From: Hesseltinella vesiculosa
Taxonomy: Eukaryota > Mucoromycota > Mucoromycetes > Mucorales > Cunninghamellaceae
Direction of reading: 5' to 3'
NCBI GenBank assembly: GCA_002104935.1
Contig: MCGT01000032.1
Coordinates: 62,001 to 126,000 of the forward strand
Length of the DNA stretch: 64,000 bases
In this document: positions 1 through 10,129 of the stretch, piece by piece
Layout: each line of letters opens with the position of its first letter
Position numbering within the stretch: the first letter of the stretch is position 1
Notes under the pieces: generated by a model
Databases searched by the model: none
What the model was told of the DNA's origin: nothing
What the model saw: the letters and a program-made list of their open reading frames with translations, nothing else
Translations under genes and position numbers: made by a program

Positions 1-121
1 TTCCGATGCCGCAGCCTGGATCACTGGTCATACTTTGGTGGTGGATGGGGGTGCTTGGATGAACACATCCTTTGTGGATTACCCTAGCGCAGTGCTCAGC
101 CCTCCTACCTCTCGCCTGTAA
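1..121 (+). CDS. 3' end of a peroxisomal short-chain dehydrogenase/reductase (2,4-dienoyl-CoA reductase-like)
   Basis: Reading from base 2, the last 39 codons encode the C-terminus of a classical SDR: the segment around ITGHTLVVDGGAWM matches the family's conserved 'ITG..xxVDGG' strand that closes the Rossmann fold. The protein ends in Ser-Arg-Leu before TAA, a canonical type-1 peroxisomal targeting signal. SDRs with this tail include the SPS19/DECR2 2,4-dienoyl-CoA reductases of unsaturated fatty-acid beta-oxidation, so that is the best guess. The catalytic Tyr/Lys lie outside the window, so other peroxisomal SDRs remain possible. It converges on the AVO1 gene about 100 bp away. Confidence 0.75.
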   Translation, partial: SDAAAWITGHTLVVDGGAWMNTSFVDYPSAVLSPPTSRL

Positions 122-224
122 ACCCTTCAAGAATCACGGGCATTCGTGTACAAAAAAGACTGACACTAAAAAAAAAAAGTTTATTTACAAGCACGGAGAG
201 TTGGAGGCATTAGAGAAAACAAGC

Positions 225-2945
225 TCAAGTTTTGATTCCACGGTTGACTTGGAGTAAGAAGCGGACTCTTGCACAGATTTCATCTAATAAAAATAACGGG
301 GTGAGAAGGACATGGTTGAGATTGAAAGAGGACGTACAAGCTTCCTTGGCGGTTTCGGCTTCCAATTCATAGGTTTTGAAGTCGCGTTCTTTCATGACAC
401 CAATTTTGAAATTGCTGGGAACCTTTTTGCTTTGTTTGCAGGATCGAACGGCATTCACATGAAACGATGTCTAAAAAAAAAAGGCAATTTATGAGTGCCA
501 GGGGCATTTCGATAAAAAAAAACGGAACCTACCGTCTTGACGGAATCAAACATGCCTTTGTGTTCGGGTGGCATCAGATGAATGTAGTTCCCATCGATGA
601 CCAGGGTTGAAACGCGTTTACCAACAAACATGGGTGTTTTGCGATTGACGTTGTATTTCTAAAGTGAGGGAGGAAAAGAAAGGCTGGTCAGTGCCAATGC
701 GAGGGCCGTAGTGTGTTTTTTTTTTTTGGTTACCTTGTACTGTTGAAGAAAGGTGTCACTAGGTTGTTTGTCGAGGTCATCACTGGAAAAGTACATGGGG
801 GGTGGATGGTCGTCTTTTTTTTTCTTGATTGGGGAGCGCCAGAGGGGGTTGGAGGAGGAAGCTGGGGCTTGGAGGGCTGAGGTCTTTTTGGTGAGGGTGA
901 GTTCTTCGACGGATTTGAGACTTTCGACGGTGGTGTCGTTGGAGACAACGAGGTTAGAATCTGGAAGGGTCAGGATATATTCGTTGGGGTCGAGTTTGCG
1001 TTTGCGGGAGACCAATTCCAGGACATCACCGACGAACATTTCGGCGTACACGGGGATGGTGGTGGTGGCGGCGACTTCTTCGCTGGTCATGAGACGGATA
1101 CGGAAATACTTGATGGGGGTCATGGGTAGGGCGGCTTTGGTGAGGACGGCCTTGGAGGAGGGGACAGGTACGGCAATGGCGGACGAGTCGGGCTCGGCGG
1201 CGGCGGGTTGCAGCATAGGGGTGGACGGGGTATGGATCAGGCTGTTGGTGGTGCCGTTGGATGCGACAGCGTCCAGCAAATGGGTATCATCACCGCCGGT
1301 GCTGGATGAATGGGAATGAGGTGCATGATCGACGGACAGTGCTTGTTGTGGTTGTTTGGGGGAGGGCTGTAGCAAGGTGGCTGGAGGTTGGTCGAGCAGG
1401 TCGTCCAGGGGCATGCTGTTGTTCGAGGCATTAGCGGCTGGGGCAGGCTGCATGGCCAAGGCTGACCCAACACTTGGTTTCTTCTTCAATGCGTCCAGAT
1501 CTGGCTTGTGTCGTCCCATCTTGGCACGGATCTGGTCGTTTTGCTTGGCTAAAAAAAAAAAAAAAAGAAAAGAATGAACCTCCAGATTTCCATTTGTTTC
1601 CTTTCTCACCTTGAGCTGGCGTGGCCCGAGACAGGGCAAATTGATCAAACGAGACTTGGTTGATCCGTCTTGTACGATCCAAAGCTACAGAAAAAAAAAA
1701 AGGTGAGTGTGGACGTACGGCACCAAGGGGTGTCCGGGTTACCAGGGAGATCGTCTTCGATTTCACCATCGTCCTCAGCAATGAGGAGGACCCATTCGGC
1801 GAGGTCGTAGAGCTCAGGCTGAAGTTCAGGTTTACGATTCTGTTCGACATAATCATAGAGGATATAACCAATGACATCATCGATGATGGCATCGGGGCGG
1901 ACGACCAGCGACTCGGGTTTGAAGGGGGTTGGGGTGTGGGGCAGGTAGACACAGAGGGTCATGGGGCGGCTGCTGCCTTTGCCCGATGCGTGAGAGTAGG
2001 CGGAGAAGGGGTTTTCGGCTTTGGAGGCTTTGGCAGCGATCAGGGCGCTGAGGGCAGACTGGCCATGGGTGACGGTGTAAGCTGGCCGCATGGGGAACCA
2101 AGCAGCGGGGGTGCGTTGGGAGGGTGTGATAGGCAGGGTGGGTGGTTGGGGTTGAGAGGTCCGGGGCAGTTGTGGAAGATAAAGTGGAAGAGGAAAGGCA
2201 GGTTGGCCAGCGGGGGCCAAGGAGGTCAGCTGTTTGGCAGGAGGAGAGTAGATGAGATTGGCTGAACGGGCAGACTCGTGGTTGAATTGAAAGGGGAGGG
2301 AAGATTCCTGGGTGTTGGTATCAATGACGTCCAGGGACGAGCGTGGCGATGGGTCAACGTTGGAATCCATCGAGGGTTGTAGATAGACATGGACGGGTTC
2401 GCTCTGGTTGGTGCTTTGGGAGAGAATGGAGGCTTCTTCGATGGGTTTTCCCATGGACTGTTGAGGAGGTGGGATGGGTGGCAATGGCGTTTGATGGTAG
2501 CGTAGGCTAGGCAAGAAAAGAATGAGCGCTTGTATTCTTGTTAGATGTGCTGAGAGTTGTTTTACTCTAATTCGGCATCCAAGTCTTCGTCCAGAGTGCT
2601 GGCGAGGCCAGACGGGGGAGATTTGGTGGCGGGTGGGAGAGGTTTGGAGAGGTCCATGTTGCCGGGGGTGTCATCTTGGATTTTCTTGCGATGGTAATGA
2701 GTGCGTTTAGTGCGGGGAGTGGAGATAAGACCGGAGGCAAAGAGGGCATTGTCCTTGGCATTCAAGTCGTAGGCAGGGGAATAACAATACTGCATTTCCG
2801 GATATTTCGGGGCGGCCATGCGGATATAATCATCTGACATTGCCGTGGGAGGGAAAGAAAGGATCCGCTCGCCTCGTTCTTCTAACCGTAAAAACTTGAC
2901 ACGCATCAGATGAAGCAAATAGTCAGCATCTGTGGTGACGGCCAT
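225..2945 (-). CDS. AVO1: TORC2 subunit AVO1/SIN1 (CRIM, Ras-binding-like and PH domains)
   Basis: Seven exons (2945-2566, 2506-1743, 1684-1610, 1548-734, 658-533, 470-338, 283-225) join in frame to 783 residues. The N-terminus MAVTTDADYLLHLMR begins a SIN1-type leader. A CRIM domain spans about residues 310-405, from MTLCVYLPHT through DYVEQNRKPELQ to AEDDGEIEDDLPALD and ending FDQFALS; the last part is split by an intron that restores the SIN1 motif. A ubiquitin-like RBD follows (KYFRIRLMTSEEVAATTTIP to EELTLTK). A C-terminal PH domain reads KYNVNRKTPMFVGKR, then SFHVNAVRSCKQSKKVPSNF, and ends with the amphipathic helix. In known systems SIN1/AVO1 holds TORC2 together, recruits AGC-kinase substrates through CRIM and binds membrane through PH. 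Pro/Gln-rich linkers separate the domains. Identity is confident; the exact symbol depends on naming convention. Confidence 0.93.
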
Positions 2946-3435
2946 TCTTGTGGAAAAAAAAAAAAAAAAAAGAGCGAGAACAGAAAACTAAAAAAAAGGG
3001 TTGGCTCCCTGTTTTTTTTTTTTTTTTGGTGACCAAAAAATAACAATTTTGAGCTCAGCCAAGAGTCGTAAGAAAATCATCGAGTGTGGAAAGGAGTGTG
3101 TTTATTGGACATTGACGTTGGAAGAGAAGGGGAAGAACTTTACCTTTACAGTCGTAGGTTGATTGATAGCCAGGGCCTAACAAGAAAAAAGGAGGAGGTG
3201 AAAGCAAAGCATCTAAAAGAGGGCATGAGTCTTTTGTTGATCGTCAATGGTACGCTACCAGACGTCTTTTTTTATTTACGGCGGACCAAAAGACGCAAAG
3301 TGCCCGCCGTATGCAATGAGAGGTTGTAAATTACAAGGGTAAATAAAAAAAGGGATGAATGATACAATACACGGCGATGACGCCAATAAAAATAATTAGA
3401 GGGAGAGCGAAAGGAGGATAAGAAGAGACAGTTCT
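2946..3435. other. Intergenic region upstream of AVO1
   Basis: It holds the AVO1 5' leader next to its ATG (long A and T runs at about 2954-3025) and the 3' flank of the SLC35F gene, including AATAAA-like sequence on the minus strand near 3360-3390. No coding signal was recognised. Confidence 0.6.
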
Positions 3436-4654
3436 TTACGAAGAGACAGTCTGGGGCTGCTCTTCGTCCTGAGTGGGCAAGCCAAAGAGTTCACGTCGTT
3501 CTTGTTCCATTTTGTCCTTGTCAAAGGTTCCCATGGGAGGAGTAGGGTTGGGAAAGATGTAGTAGATGGCAATGCCGAGGATGACAACGACATAGGCAAA
3601 GGGATACATGACAGTGACCTGGTAACCAAAGAGGCCGAGGCCAAAGATAAGACCATAGAAATCGCTGGTCAACAGCGACAAGTTGTACAGCAAGGCGCTG
3701 CCCCAACGGAACAGGACTGGGGCCAAGGAGTACAGGACAAACATGCACACAGTGTAGACGACAATCATGCCGACGGCCTCGGGCTGGCCGACCAAGGTGG
3801 CGAATTGAGAGCGTTCAAAGATCATCATTTGCACAAGGTTGATAAAGGTGGCAAAGAAGGTGAACATGCCGATGACTTCGTACAGGGGGTGCTTGCGGGC
3901 CATGAATTCTTCACCGACGTTGGAGATACCGTAGAAAGTAGCGCCCAGCAAGCAGAACAAGTCGCCTCGCACAGGATCTACGGCATCGTAGTTTTTGCCT
4001 GTGATGACGTCGCTCGCCACCAACATACCCAGGCCACACAGAGCAATAAAGACGCCGAGGAATTGGACCCAGCGATAGCGCACCTTGAGGAAAAAGTACG
4101 ACAAGATCATACACACAGGGGTGCTCCAGCAGTCCAGCAACATGGCCGACAGCATGCTTGTGTATTGAAAAGACTTGACCACAAAGTAATTGCCTTCGAC
4201 ATCCACAAAGCCCAAGATGAAGTCTAGCGGGAGACGAGGTCAGCGGATATATTTTTAAAAAGGGGAGGGAAATCTTTACAATAGATGCCACGGCGCCAGA
4301 ATTGGAGCAACCAACCCTTGATCCCACGCTTGTAAATGGCGTAGGCATTGTAGACAATGGCCAAGCAGGCGTAGACCAAAAATGTTTGCATGGTAGGGGC
4401 ATTCACATTATACTTGTTAGCCAGTTCCGTCGTGGTGACATTAGTACCGGTAATACACAGTGAAAGCACTATCAATGAGGTGAGCAAGTGGCGGCGGTGG
4501 CAAGCACCTTACATTGTCCAAGGAACAGGACCTTGAGAAAGGCCGGATCTTTCAAGAAAGCCAGGCGTTGTCTCCAAGTTTTGCGTTCAGGAATCGGGCT
4601 GACGGATTCCTGGGTACTGAGGTCATCTACTTGGATCTTTTCCGACTGGTCCAT
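3436..4654 (-). CDS. SLC35F1/F2-family (DUF914) multispanning membrane transporter
   Basis: Three exons (4654-4513, 4468-4280, 4223-3436) give 372 residues. After a hydrophilic N-terminus of about 45 residues there are roughly ten membrane segments. The diagnostic SLC35F motifs are present: LGQLLSLCITGTNV in the first membrane segment (rebuilt across intron 1), DVEGNYFVVKSFQYTSM, LLDCWSTPVCMILSYF and GATFYGISNVGEEF, followed by a short cytosolic tail. The family resembles nucleotide-sugar and drug/metabolite transporters; most members have no settled substrate, so none is assigned. Same strand as AVO1 and TBP with separate intergenic spacers. Confidence 0.9.
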
Positions 4655-5203
4655 TTGAGTACGGTGAGAAGACTAAAAAAAGAGAGAAAGAAAGGACAAA
4701 GGAAGTGATCCGCGGACCTTTTTTATTTTGCTGGGACCACAAGCGAAAATTTTTTTTTTGCAACCAAACTCAATCTTTTTTATCTTGATCCGAAACTGAA
4801 GCACATGCTTTTCGAATGATGAACTAGGATTTATTATGATATTTTTTTTTTTTTTGGAGTTTTTAGGATAACTATCCAAGGGTAAAGAAAAAAAAAAAAA
4901 AAAAGAGGGAAACATGACGGAGGGAGGGGGAAAATATTTACCAATGACGATGATGCGACAAGAAGGAGAGAAAAAAAAATATTTGTACAGAGAGGGCGGA
5001 GAGAAGAAAAGCAGTAAAAAAAAAAAAAAGAGAGAGAGGGAAATCATACAGAGAGATAGAGGTGGAGGGAGATGGGTGGTTTTTTTTCCTTTTTTTTTTT
5101 TTTTTTTTTGGGAGGGGTGATAAAGTGGATATGCTGAGGATTTTCTTTTTTTGGGTTTGTTGTTGTTGTTGTTGAGGAAAGCGATCAAGCCCAGTGAAGT
5201 GCT
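4655..5203. other. Intergenic region between TBP and the SLC35F gene
   Basis: Strikingly low-complexity: A- or T-runs of 10-19 nt (for example about 4889-4904 and 5081-5110) plus purine-rich stretches. It must contain the TBP 3' end and the SLC35F promoter. The long minus-strand reading frame here encodes only Lys/Phe/Ser-rich homopolymer translation and is not a gene. Confidence 0.6.
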
Positions 5204-6459
5204 TTAACCACCTTTTTTGAATTCTTGGAGTACAGGGTAAATTGCTTGGAAAGCCTGATAGATTTCTTCACGGACCTTTGCCCCAGTCAAGACAATCTTG
5301 CCCGACACAAAGATAAGTAAGACGATTTTGGGTTTCACCATACGATAGATCAAACCAGGGAACAATTCAGGTTCATACTAAATCAAATGAAATTAAATGA
5401 CCTGCCGAAATGACAAAAAGAGTCCCTTACGGAGCTAAAGTGACCATGGGAGTAGGCCAGGCCTTCCAATCGAATGGGAAATTTGACATCACAAGAGCCC
5501 ACAATGTTCTGAATCTTAAAGTCGGTGAACTTGGCTTGGAAACCGAGCTTTTGAATGATACGAGCATATTTGCGAGCTGCCAATTTGGAGTCATCTTCCG
5601 ATTTGGCACCGGTGACCACCATCTTGCCTGAGGCAAAGATCAAGGCCGTGGTTTTGGGTTCACGAATGCGCATAATCACAGCAGCGAAACGCTAAGGAAG
5701 AAAAAAAAAAGGCCATGATAAAAAAAAAAAGATTCCCTCGGGTGCCAACCATCTTTTTTTTTTTATACCTTGGGATTGTATTCAGCATTACGAGCATGCA
5801 AGGCAATGTTCTTCAAATCCAGCCGACAATCCAAATTCACCGTAGCAACGATGTTTCTAAGCAATAAAAAAAGGGTGGGTGAACAACGGACCTCCCAATC
5901 AAGAGGTTGCCAAAGAAGTGTGTGTGTGTGTGTGCGTGTGTGTGTGTGTGAGGCTGCAAAGGCATGCGTCACCATGAGGACAATGACGACATGGCGACCA
6001 AGGCTTTATTACTTTTTTCTTATTTTTTCTTTGAAAAAGGCAGCTGACGTCGAGGCGAAGCAAAGAGGGAAAAGTTTCGAAGGCCATTCAGAATAAAAGA
6101 AACGAGTGGTGGAGAAATAAAGAGGCGAGGGACGAGGATAATAAAGACAGAGGCGGCCAAAATGGCATTCGTTCCAATGTCGACAAACACACACATACAC
6201 ATACACACACACACACCCATGCTTCAATGGCAACCTATTTCAAAAGAAAAAAAAAACAAAAAAAAAGTACTTACTGCAAGGTAGGGGTGATGCCAGCGAC
6301 AGCATAGGGATTTTGATCTCGCTGGCTTGGCGTAGGAGCATCTAATGGGGCAGGTGTGGATGGAACGGCAAAAGGAGTAGAAGAATGAGGTGTAGGCATG
6401 GAGGGAGTAGGAATGGCCGGGGTAGGCATGGAGGGGGTAGCAATGTTAAAACCGGACAT
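5204..6459 (-). CDS. SPT15: TATA-box-binding protein (TBP)
   Basis: Four exons (6459-6275, 5856-5769, 5691-5431, 5377-5204) encode 235 residues. A divergent N-terminus of about 60 residues is rich in Pro/Thr/Ser (repeats of the type [10 protein letters not shown]). The near-invariant saddle domain follows with its two direct repeats: [15 protein letters not shown] with [20 protein letters not shown], then [20 protein letters not shown] with [20 protein letters not shown] and KIVLTGAK. The DNA-intercalating phenylalanines lie in these repeats. The start was placed at MSGFN. TBP nucleates transcription by all three nuclear RNA polymerases. The first intron is unusually long (418 nt) and carries two microsatellites of opposite sense. 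Confidence 0.97.
5918..5950. repeat. (TG)n microsatellite in TBP intron 1
   Basis: About 33 bp of alternating TG on the plus strand, interrupted once by C. It is the reverse complement of the CA tract at 6185-6217 in the same intron. Confidence 0.95.
6185..6217. repeat. (CA)n microsatellite in TBP intron 1
   Basis: About 32 bp of alternating AC on the plus strand with two T interruptions. It can pair with the TG tract about 235 nt away in the TBP pre-mRNA. Confidence 0.95.
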
Positions 6460-7455
6460 GATGTAAAAAGTGAGGCCCAAAAAAAAAAAAACAACAACGA
6501 GGAAGAAAAGAGAAAAAAAAAAAATTTTTTTGTTTTTGTTCTTTGGAACTCGGTCCTATTTATATCTTTTTCGAATTCAATCCCCGCCTTTGGGGATTGG
6601 TGCGCATTTAAAAAGCCTCTTTCACTTGCGTCAACCAGCATTTGTCTCTTATTTCCTTTTCTCTTTTGTGCTTTTTTCCTTCGTAGACAATCTTAGGGAA
6701 TTTTTTTATCCTTCATGTGGTTTCAAACTTGGAAAACGCCAAGGGTTTGGCTAGGTACTTTCTTTTTTGCTCGTCATCCTCATGAATCCGCCCCAGATGG
6801 CTGGCATCTTGAGAGAAGAAGATAAAAAAGCACCATTTGTTGAAACGACAAAGAGAATCACTCCCCTTTTTTGAGTATCTCTTTCACTCCTTGTTCTGTT
6901 CATGCCTCTCCCTTCCTGTTTGTCTCCCTAAATTCAATCTCCTACCCCCTACAAATGAGTCATAAGCCAATCAAGAATGAGCACGATGAAAAAAAAATAG
7001 CTAAGAATTTCCAAATCAGTGTTGAAATGGGGTGGGTTTTTCACTTTGTCATCCCCAATCTCTCACAAAAACTTTCTTGCTTATCAGCCCTCTTTCTTTT
7101 GGCTCTTTCTTTTTCTATAAAAAGAAAGTATCTCTTTGTTGACAGGAAACAAAGCGACAAAGAGGAAAAAGAAAGAAAGAAGAAGAAGAAGAAGAAAGAG
7201 GGAGAAAGCGATGAAAAAAGGACTCGGGGGATTTTTGGGTCCATTTGAAAGAAACGAGGGGGTTGGTCGTTTGATTAGGTGGAAAGGTTGCACGATTTCG
7301 AAAGTCAGTTGACCCTTTCTAAAAAGTTTTTTTGGGGGGGCAAGTGTCCAGAATCCTCGATGGGCGTTTTTGCGGTCTTGAAATCTGTGACAAAAAATTG
7401 GTTTCCTTTTTTCTTTTTTCTCCTCCAATACCCACTCTCTCTTTTTTTTATACAC
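6460..7455. other. Divergent intergenic region, TBP (minus) and VAM7 (plus)
   Basis: About 1 kb containing the TBP promoter at the left and a long pyrimidine-rich leader before the VAM7 ATG at the right. Translated frames here are Lys- or Phe-rich and show no family resemblance. A GAAAGAAAGAAGAAGAAG purine tract lies near 7168-7200. No gene seen. Confidence 0.55.
6557..6564 (-). promoter_or_regulatory. Candidate TATA box of the TBP gene
   Basis: On the minus strand the sequence reads TATAAATA, about 100 bp upstream of the TBP start codon. Its spacing suits a core promoter. Function is inferred from sequence and position only. Confidence 0.45.
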
Positions 7456-8574
7456 ATGGCCGAAGCGATCCAAGCATTGTATATACGTGATGCGGAAACT
7501 CGACAGATACCAAAGCCTCACACGGTTTATAAAGTGGAAGTCCATGCGGCTGTCCGTCATTGGACGGTGTGGAAACGCTACAGTGATTTTGTCCACCTGG
7601 ATCAGCAACTGACCCAGCTGTACCCTGGGCAGATGCCACCTGAACATCTCCCGACCAAATCGTATTTCCCATCGACTTTTGGGGATGGCCATAAGATCGA
7701 AGAGCGACGGCTAGGCTTGGAAACGTACATGCGAGGGATCTTGAGCAACCGAGACGATCGTTGGCGACAAACGCAAGTGTGGCGACAGTTCTTGGCCATT
7801 CCGTCTGGTCGGCCGGTGGATGTAGGCTTCAGCTCGGAGACCTGGCTGGACGATTACCAGAGCATGACCCAAACGGCTCGTGAAACGCGGTCCCTGATCA
7901 ACAAACGAGCCACCCATGTGGCCCGCAACGAAATCTCGGCTGCGCACAATTGCTCCCTGCAGGCCAAGAAGCTCCTGTTTACCTTGACCTCGCGCCTGAC
8001 CAGTTTAGACCATGGTCTCGATGCTTTAGCCCATGGCCAACCAGGCTTGACGGAGGGTGAGTGGCGTCGGCGTCAGGACCTGCTCTCCTCCCTCAAGGAA
8101 GAAAAAGAAACCCTGCTGCAGCTGGTCAACACTGGCCGACAAGAAAGTGACCTGTTCCATCCGACCAGTCCATCCCCCACCTCACCCATCTCACCCACCT
8201 CCTCTACACCCTCCATGTCCAGCATCCAGGACAAACAATCCATCACGGCCATGCAGAAGCAAACCCTTCTCCAACGCCCTTCCACCGGCTCGCGCGCCTT
8301 TGGCTCCGCCCTCAAACAAAAGCTCAAGGAAACCGAAGCCACCCGTAGTCTGGACAACCAAGGCATTGTTCAATACCAGCAACAACTCATGGACGACCAA
8401 GACCAGCAAATAGAACAGTTCAGTGCCATCCTGTCCCGTCAAAAGCAGCTGGGCTATGCCATCAACCATGAATTGGATACCCAAAATCAATTACTTGACG
8501 AGCTGGACCGCGACGTCACTCGTACAGAAACCAAATTGAAGTTTGCCAATAAAAAACTCGCCAACATTAAATAA
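7456..8574 (+). CDS. VAM7: VAM7-like vacuolar Qc-SNARE with PX domain
   Basis: A single exon of 372 residues, the usual VAM7 length. Residues 1-115 form a PX domain (VYKVEVHAAVRHWTVWKRYS, with the phosphoinositide-binding basic/aromatic RYSDF motif, then the PGQMPPEHLPTKSYFP loop). A helical middle region follows. The C-terminus is a Qc-SNARE heptad segment (about 300-365) with the zero-layer glutamine in ELDTQNQLLDELD. There is no transmembrane anchor, as expected of VAM7, which is tethered to PI3P on the vacuole through PX and works with Vam3, Vti1 and Nyv1 in homotypic fusion. The start at 7456 follows a pyrimidine-rich leader; the longer upstream frame has no domain support. Confidence 0.9.
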   Translation: MAEAIQALYIRDAETRQIPKPHTVYKVEVHAAVRHWTVWKRYSDFVHLDQQLTQLYPGQMPPEHLPTKSYFPSTFGDGHKIEERRLGLETYMRGILSNRDDRWRQTQVWRQFLAIPSGRPVDVGFSSETWLDDYQSMTQTARETRSLINKRATHVARNEISAAHNCSLQAKKLLFTLTSRLTSLDHGLDALAHGQPGLTEGEWRRRQDLLSSLKEEKETLLQLVNTGRQESDLFHPTSPSPTSPISPTSSTPSMSSIQDKQSITAMQKQTLLQRPSTGSRAFGSALKQKLKETEATRSLDNQGIVQYQQQLMDDQDQQIEQFSAILSRQKQLGYAINHELDTQNQLLDELDRDVTRTETKLKFANKKLANIK

Positions 8575-8941
8575 ACATGGTGTTTTCCCCAAAGTGGTTT
8601 GTTGATGCCTTTCAGGAGGATCTTGGGAAGAATAGGAGGAGAAAATGAAAAATCCGCAGTGCTTTTTTGGGCCACGCTGTCTTTTTGAGTTTTTTTTTTT
8701 TTTTATTTCGTTTCCTTTTTCTTTTTTTCTGTCGTTTCTCTTTTTTCAAAAGCTTTGATTTATTCGTCCTCTCTTTTCTTGTATCATTGGCTCGTTTATT
8801 GATTCCTCTTGATCAGCGATCTCCTTTACCGTGACCTCTTCCATTCCCTTGCTTTAGTACACTTTTTTTTTTTTGTCACGCCCTCCACCCTTTTTTATTA
8901 TTCTTCCCTCTTTCCATCCCCCCCAAAAAAAAATAGACGCC
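8575..8941. other. Intergenic region, VAM7 to the PP2C gene
   Basis: T-rich spacer with T-runs of 8-14 nt and a pyrimidine-rich leader directly before the PP2C ATG. It holds the VAM7 3' end and the PP2C promoter; nothing else recognised. Confidence 0.55.
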
Positions 8942-10002
8942 ATGGAAAAACCTCATGTAGCAACTGGATTTAGTCTCGGTGTGAGTGAAGATCGTAACCG
9001 ACGATGGCGACGTACCATGGAAGATTCATACAACTACGTCACCTCATTCAACAACATACCTGGCCAAGGCTATTTTGCCATTTTCGACGGCCATGCCGGT
9101 AAGGCCACTGCTGAATGGTGTGGCAACAATTTCCACTCGGTAAATCCCCCCTCCCCCAAAGGGATCTGCCACCGAAAAAGGAGGCAAAGCAAAAAAAAAG
9201 AAAAAAAAAATTCACCTCTTTCTCGGGGTCTTGCTCGGTTTTAGGTCTTGGCAGACTGTTTAAACAGACATGACTACCAAAAGAAATCCATCCCGGAGAT
9301 TTTAAACTTGGCCTTTCTGCAAGTCGATCAACGTGTCAATGAGAATGTAGGCAAATTCTCGGGCTGTACCGCAGTCGTGGCCTATGTAGCTGTCAAGAAT
9401 GACAAGGTAACCTCGAAACACGAGCCACTTTTGACTGATGACTCTCTTAGCGATCATTGTACATTGGTAACGTGGGCGATGCACGCGCTGTATTGATGTA
9501 AGGAAGGACCAAAAAAAAGTATCCATCTGGGTGGCTGATCGTTCTTCTCAAAGGCGCGATGGTCGAGCCGAACGATTGACCTATGATCACAAAGGGTCCG
9601 ATGCCCAAGAGGCGAAACGCATCACTGACCTTGGAGGCTTTGTCCTGAACAATCGAGTCAATGGCGTGCTGGCCGTGACGCGTTCTCTAGGCGACAGTGT
9701 CATGAAAGAATTTGTCGTTGGCAACCCCTATACCACCGAAACTGAACTTGGTCCGCTGGATGAGTTTATGATCTTGGCTTGCGATGGCGTAAGTTTCGGG
9801 AGACAAAAAAAAAAAAAACAGGAGGAAACCGCCGGCCTGACTTCCTTTGTTCTAGCTATGGGACGTTTGTGAAGACCAGGATGCGGTGGATTTAATCAAA
9901 GACATTCAAGACCCTTTGGAAGCCAGCAAAACGCTGCTACAACATGCCCTCAGCAAATGCAGTACCGACAACTTGAGTATCATGGTCGTTCGATTCAAGT
10001 GA
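8942..10002 (+). CDS. PTC1: PP2C-type Ser/Thr phosphatase, PTC1-like
   Basis: Five exons (8942-9139, 9245-9406, 9451-9497, 9554-9788, 9856-10002) join to 262 residues, close to yeast Ptc1. PPM motifs in order: [10 protein letters not shown] (metal-binding Glu-Asp), [11 protein letters not shown] (metal-binding Asp-Gly-His), [37 protein letters not shown] and [12 protein letters not shown], ending [10 protein letters not shown]. This phosphatase class dephosphorylates MAP kinases of stress and cell-wall pathways and needs Mg/Mn. The small size without an N-terminal extension favours PTC1 over PTC2/3. The gene converges on MRF1 with a 127 bp gap. Confidence 0.92.
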
Positions 10003-10129
10003 ACCCTCCCTCTTCTCTCCTGTATTCCTATGTCGCCCCTCCACTCTTTTGAGCTTCAAAAAAAAAAAAAAAAAAAAAAAAAGTAAAATCCGTGTTTCTG
10101 TTCAACAGGCATGCCGTTTATCATGGTCT

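Noticed and set aside
4673..5188. 171-codon minus-strand frame between TBP and the transporter gene
   Set aside because: The translation is almost entirely Lys, Phe, Ser and Leu from A/T homopolymers, with no domain and no splice-supported extension.
6871..7248. 125-codon plus frame upstream of VAM7
   Set aside because: Composition is Lys/Ser/Phe-rich from low-complexity DNA. It lies in the divergent promoter region and lacks any motif.
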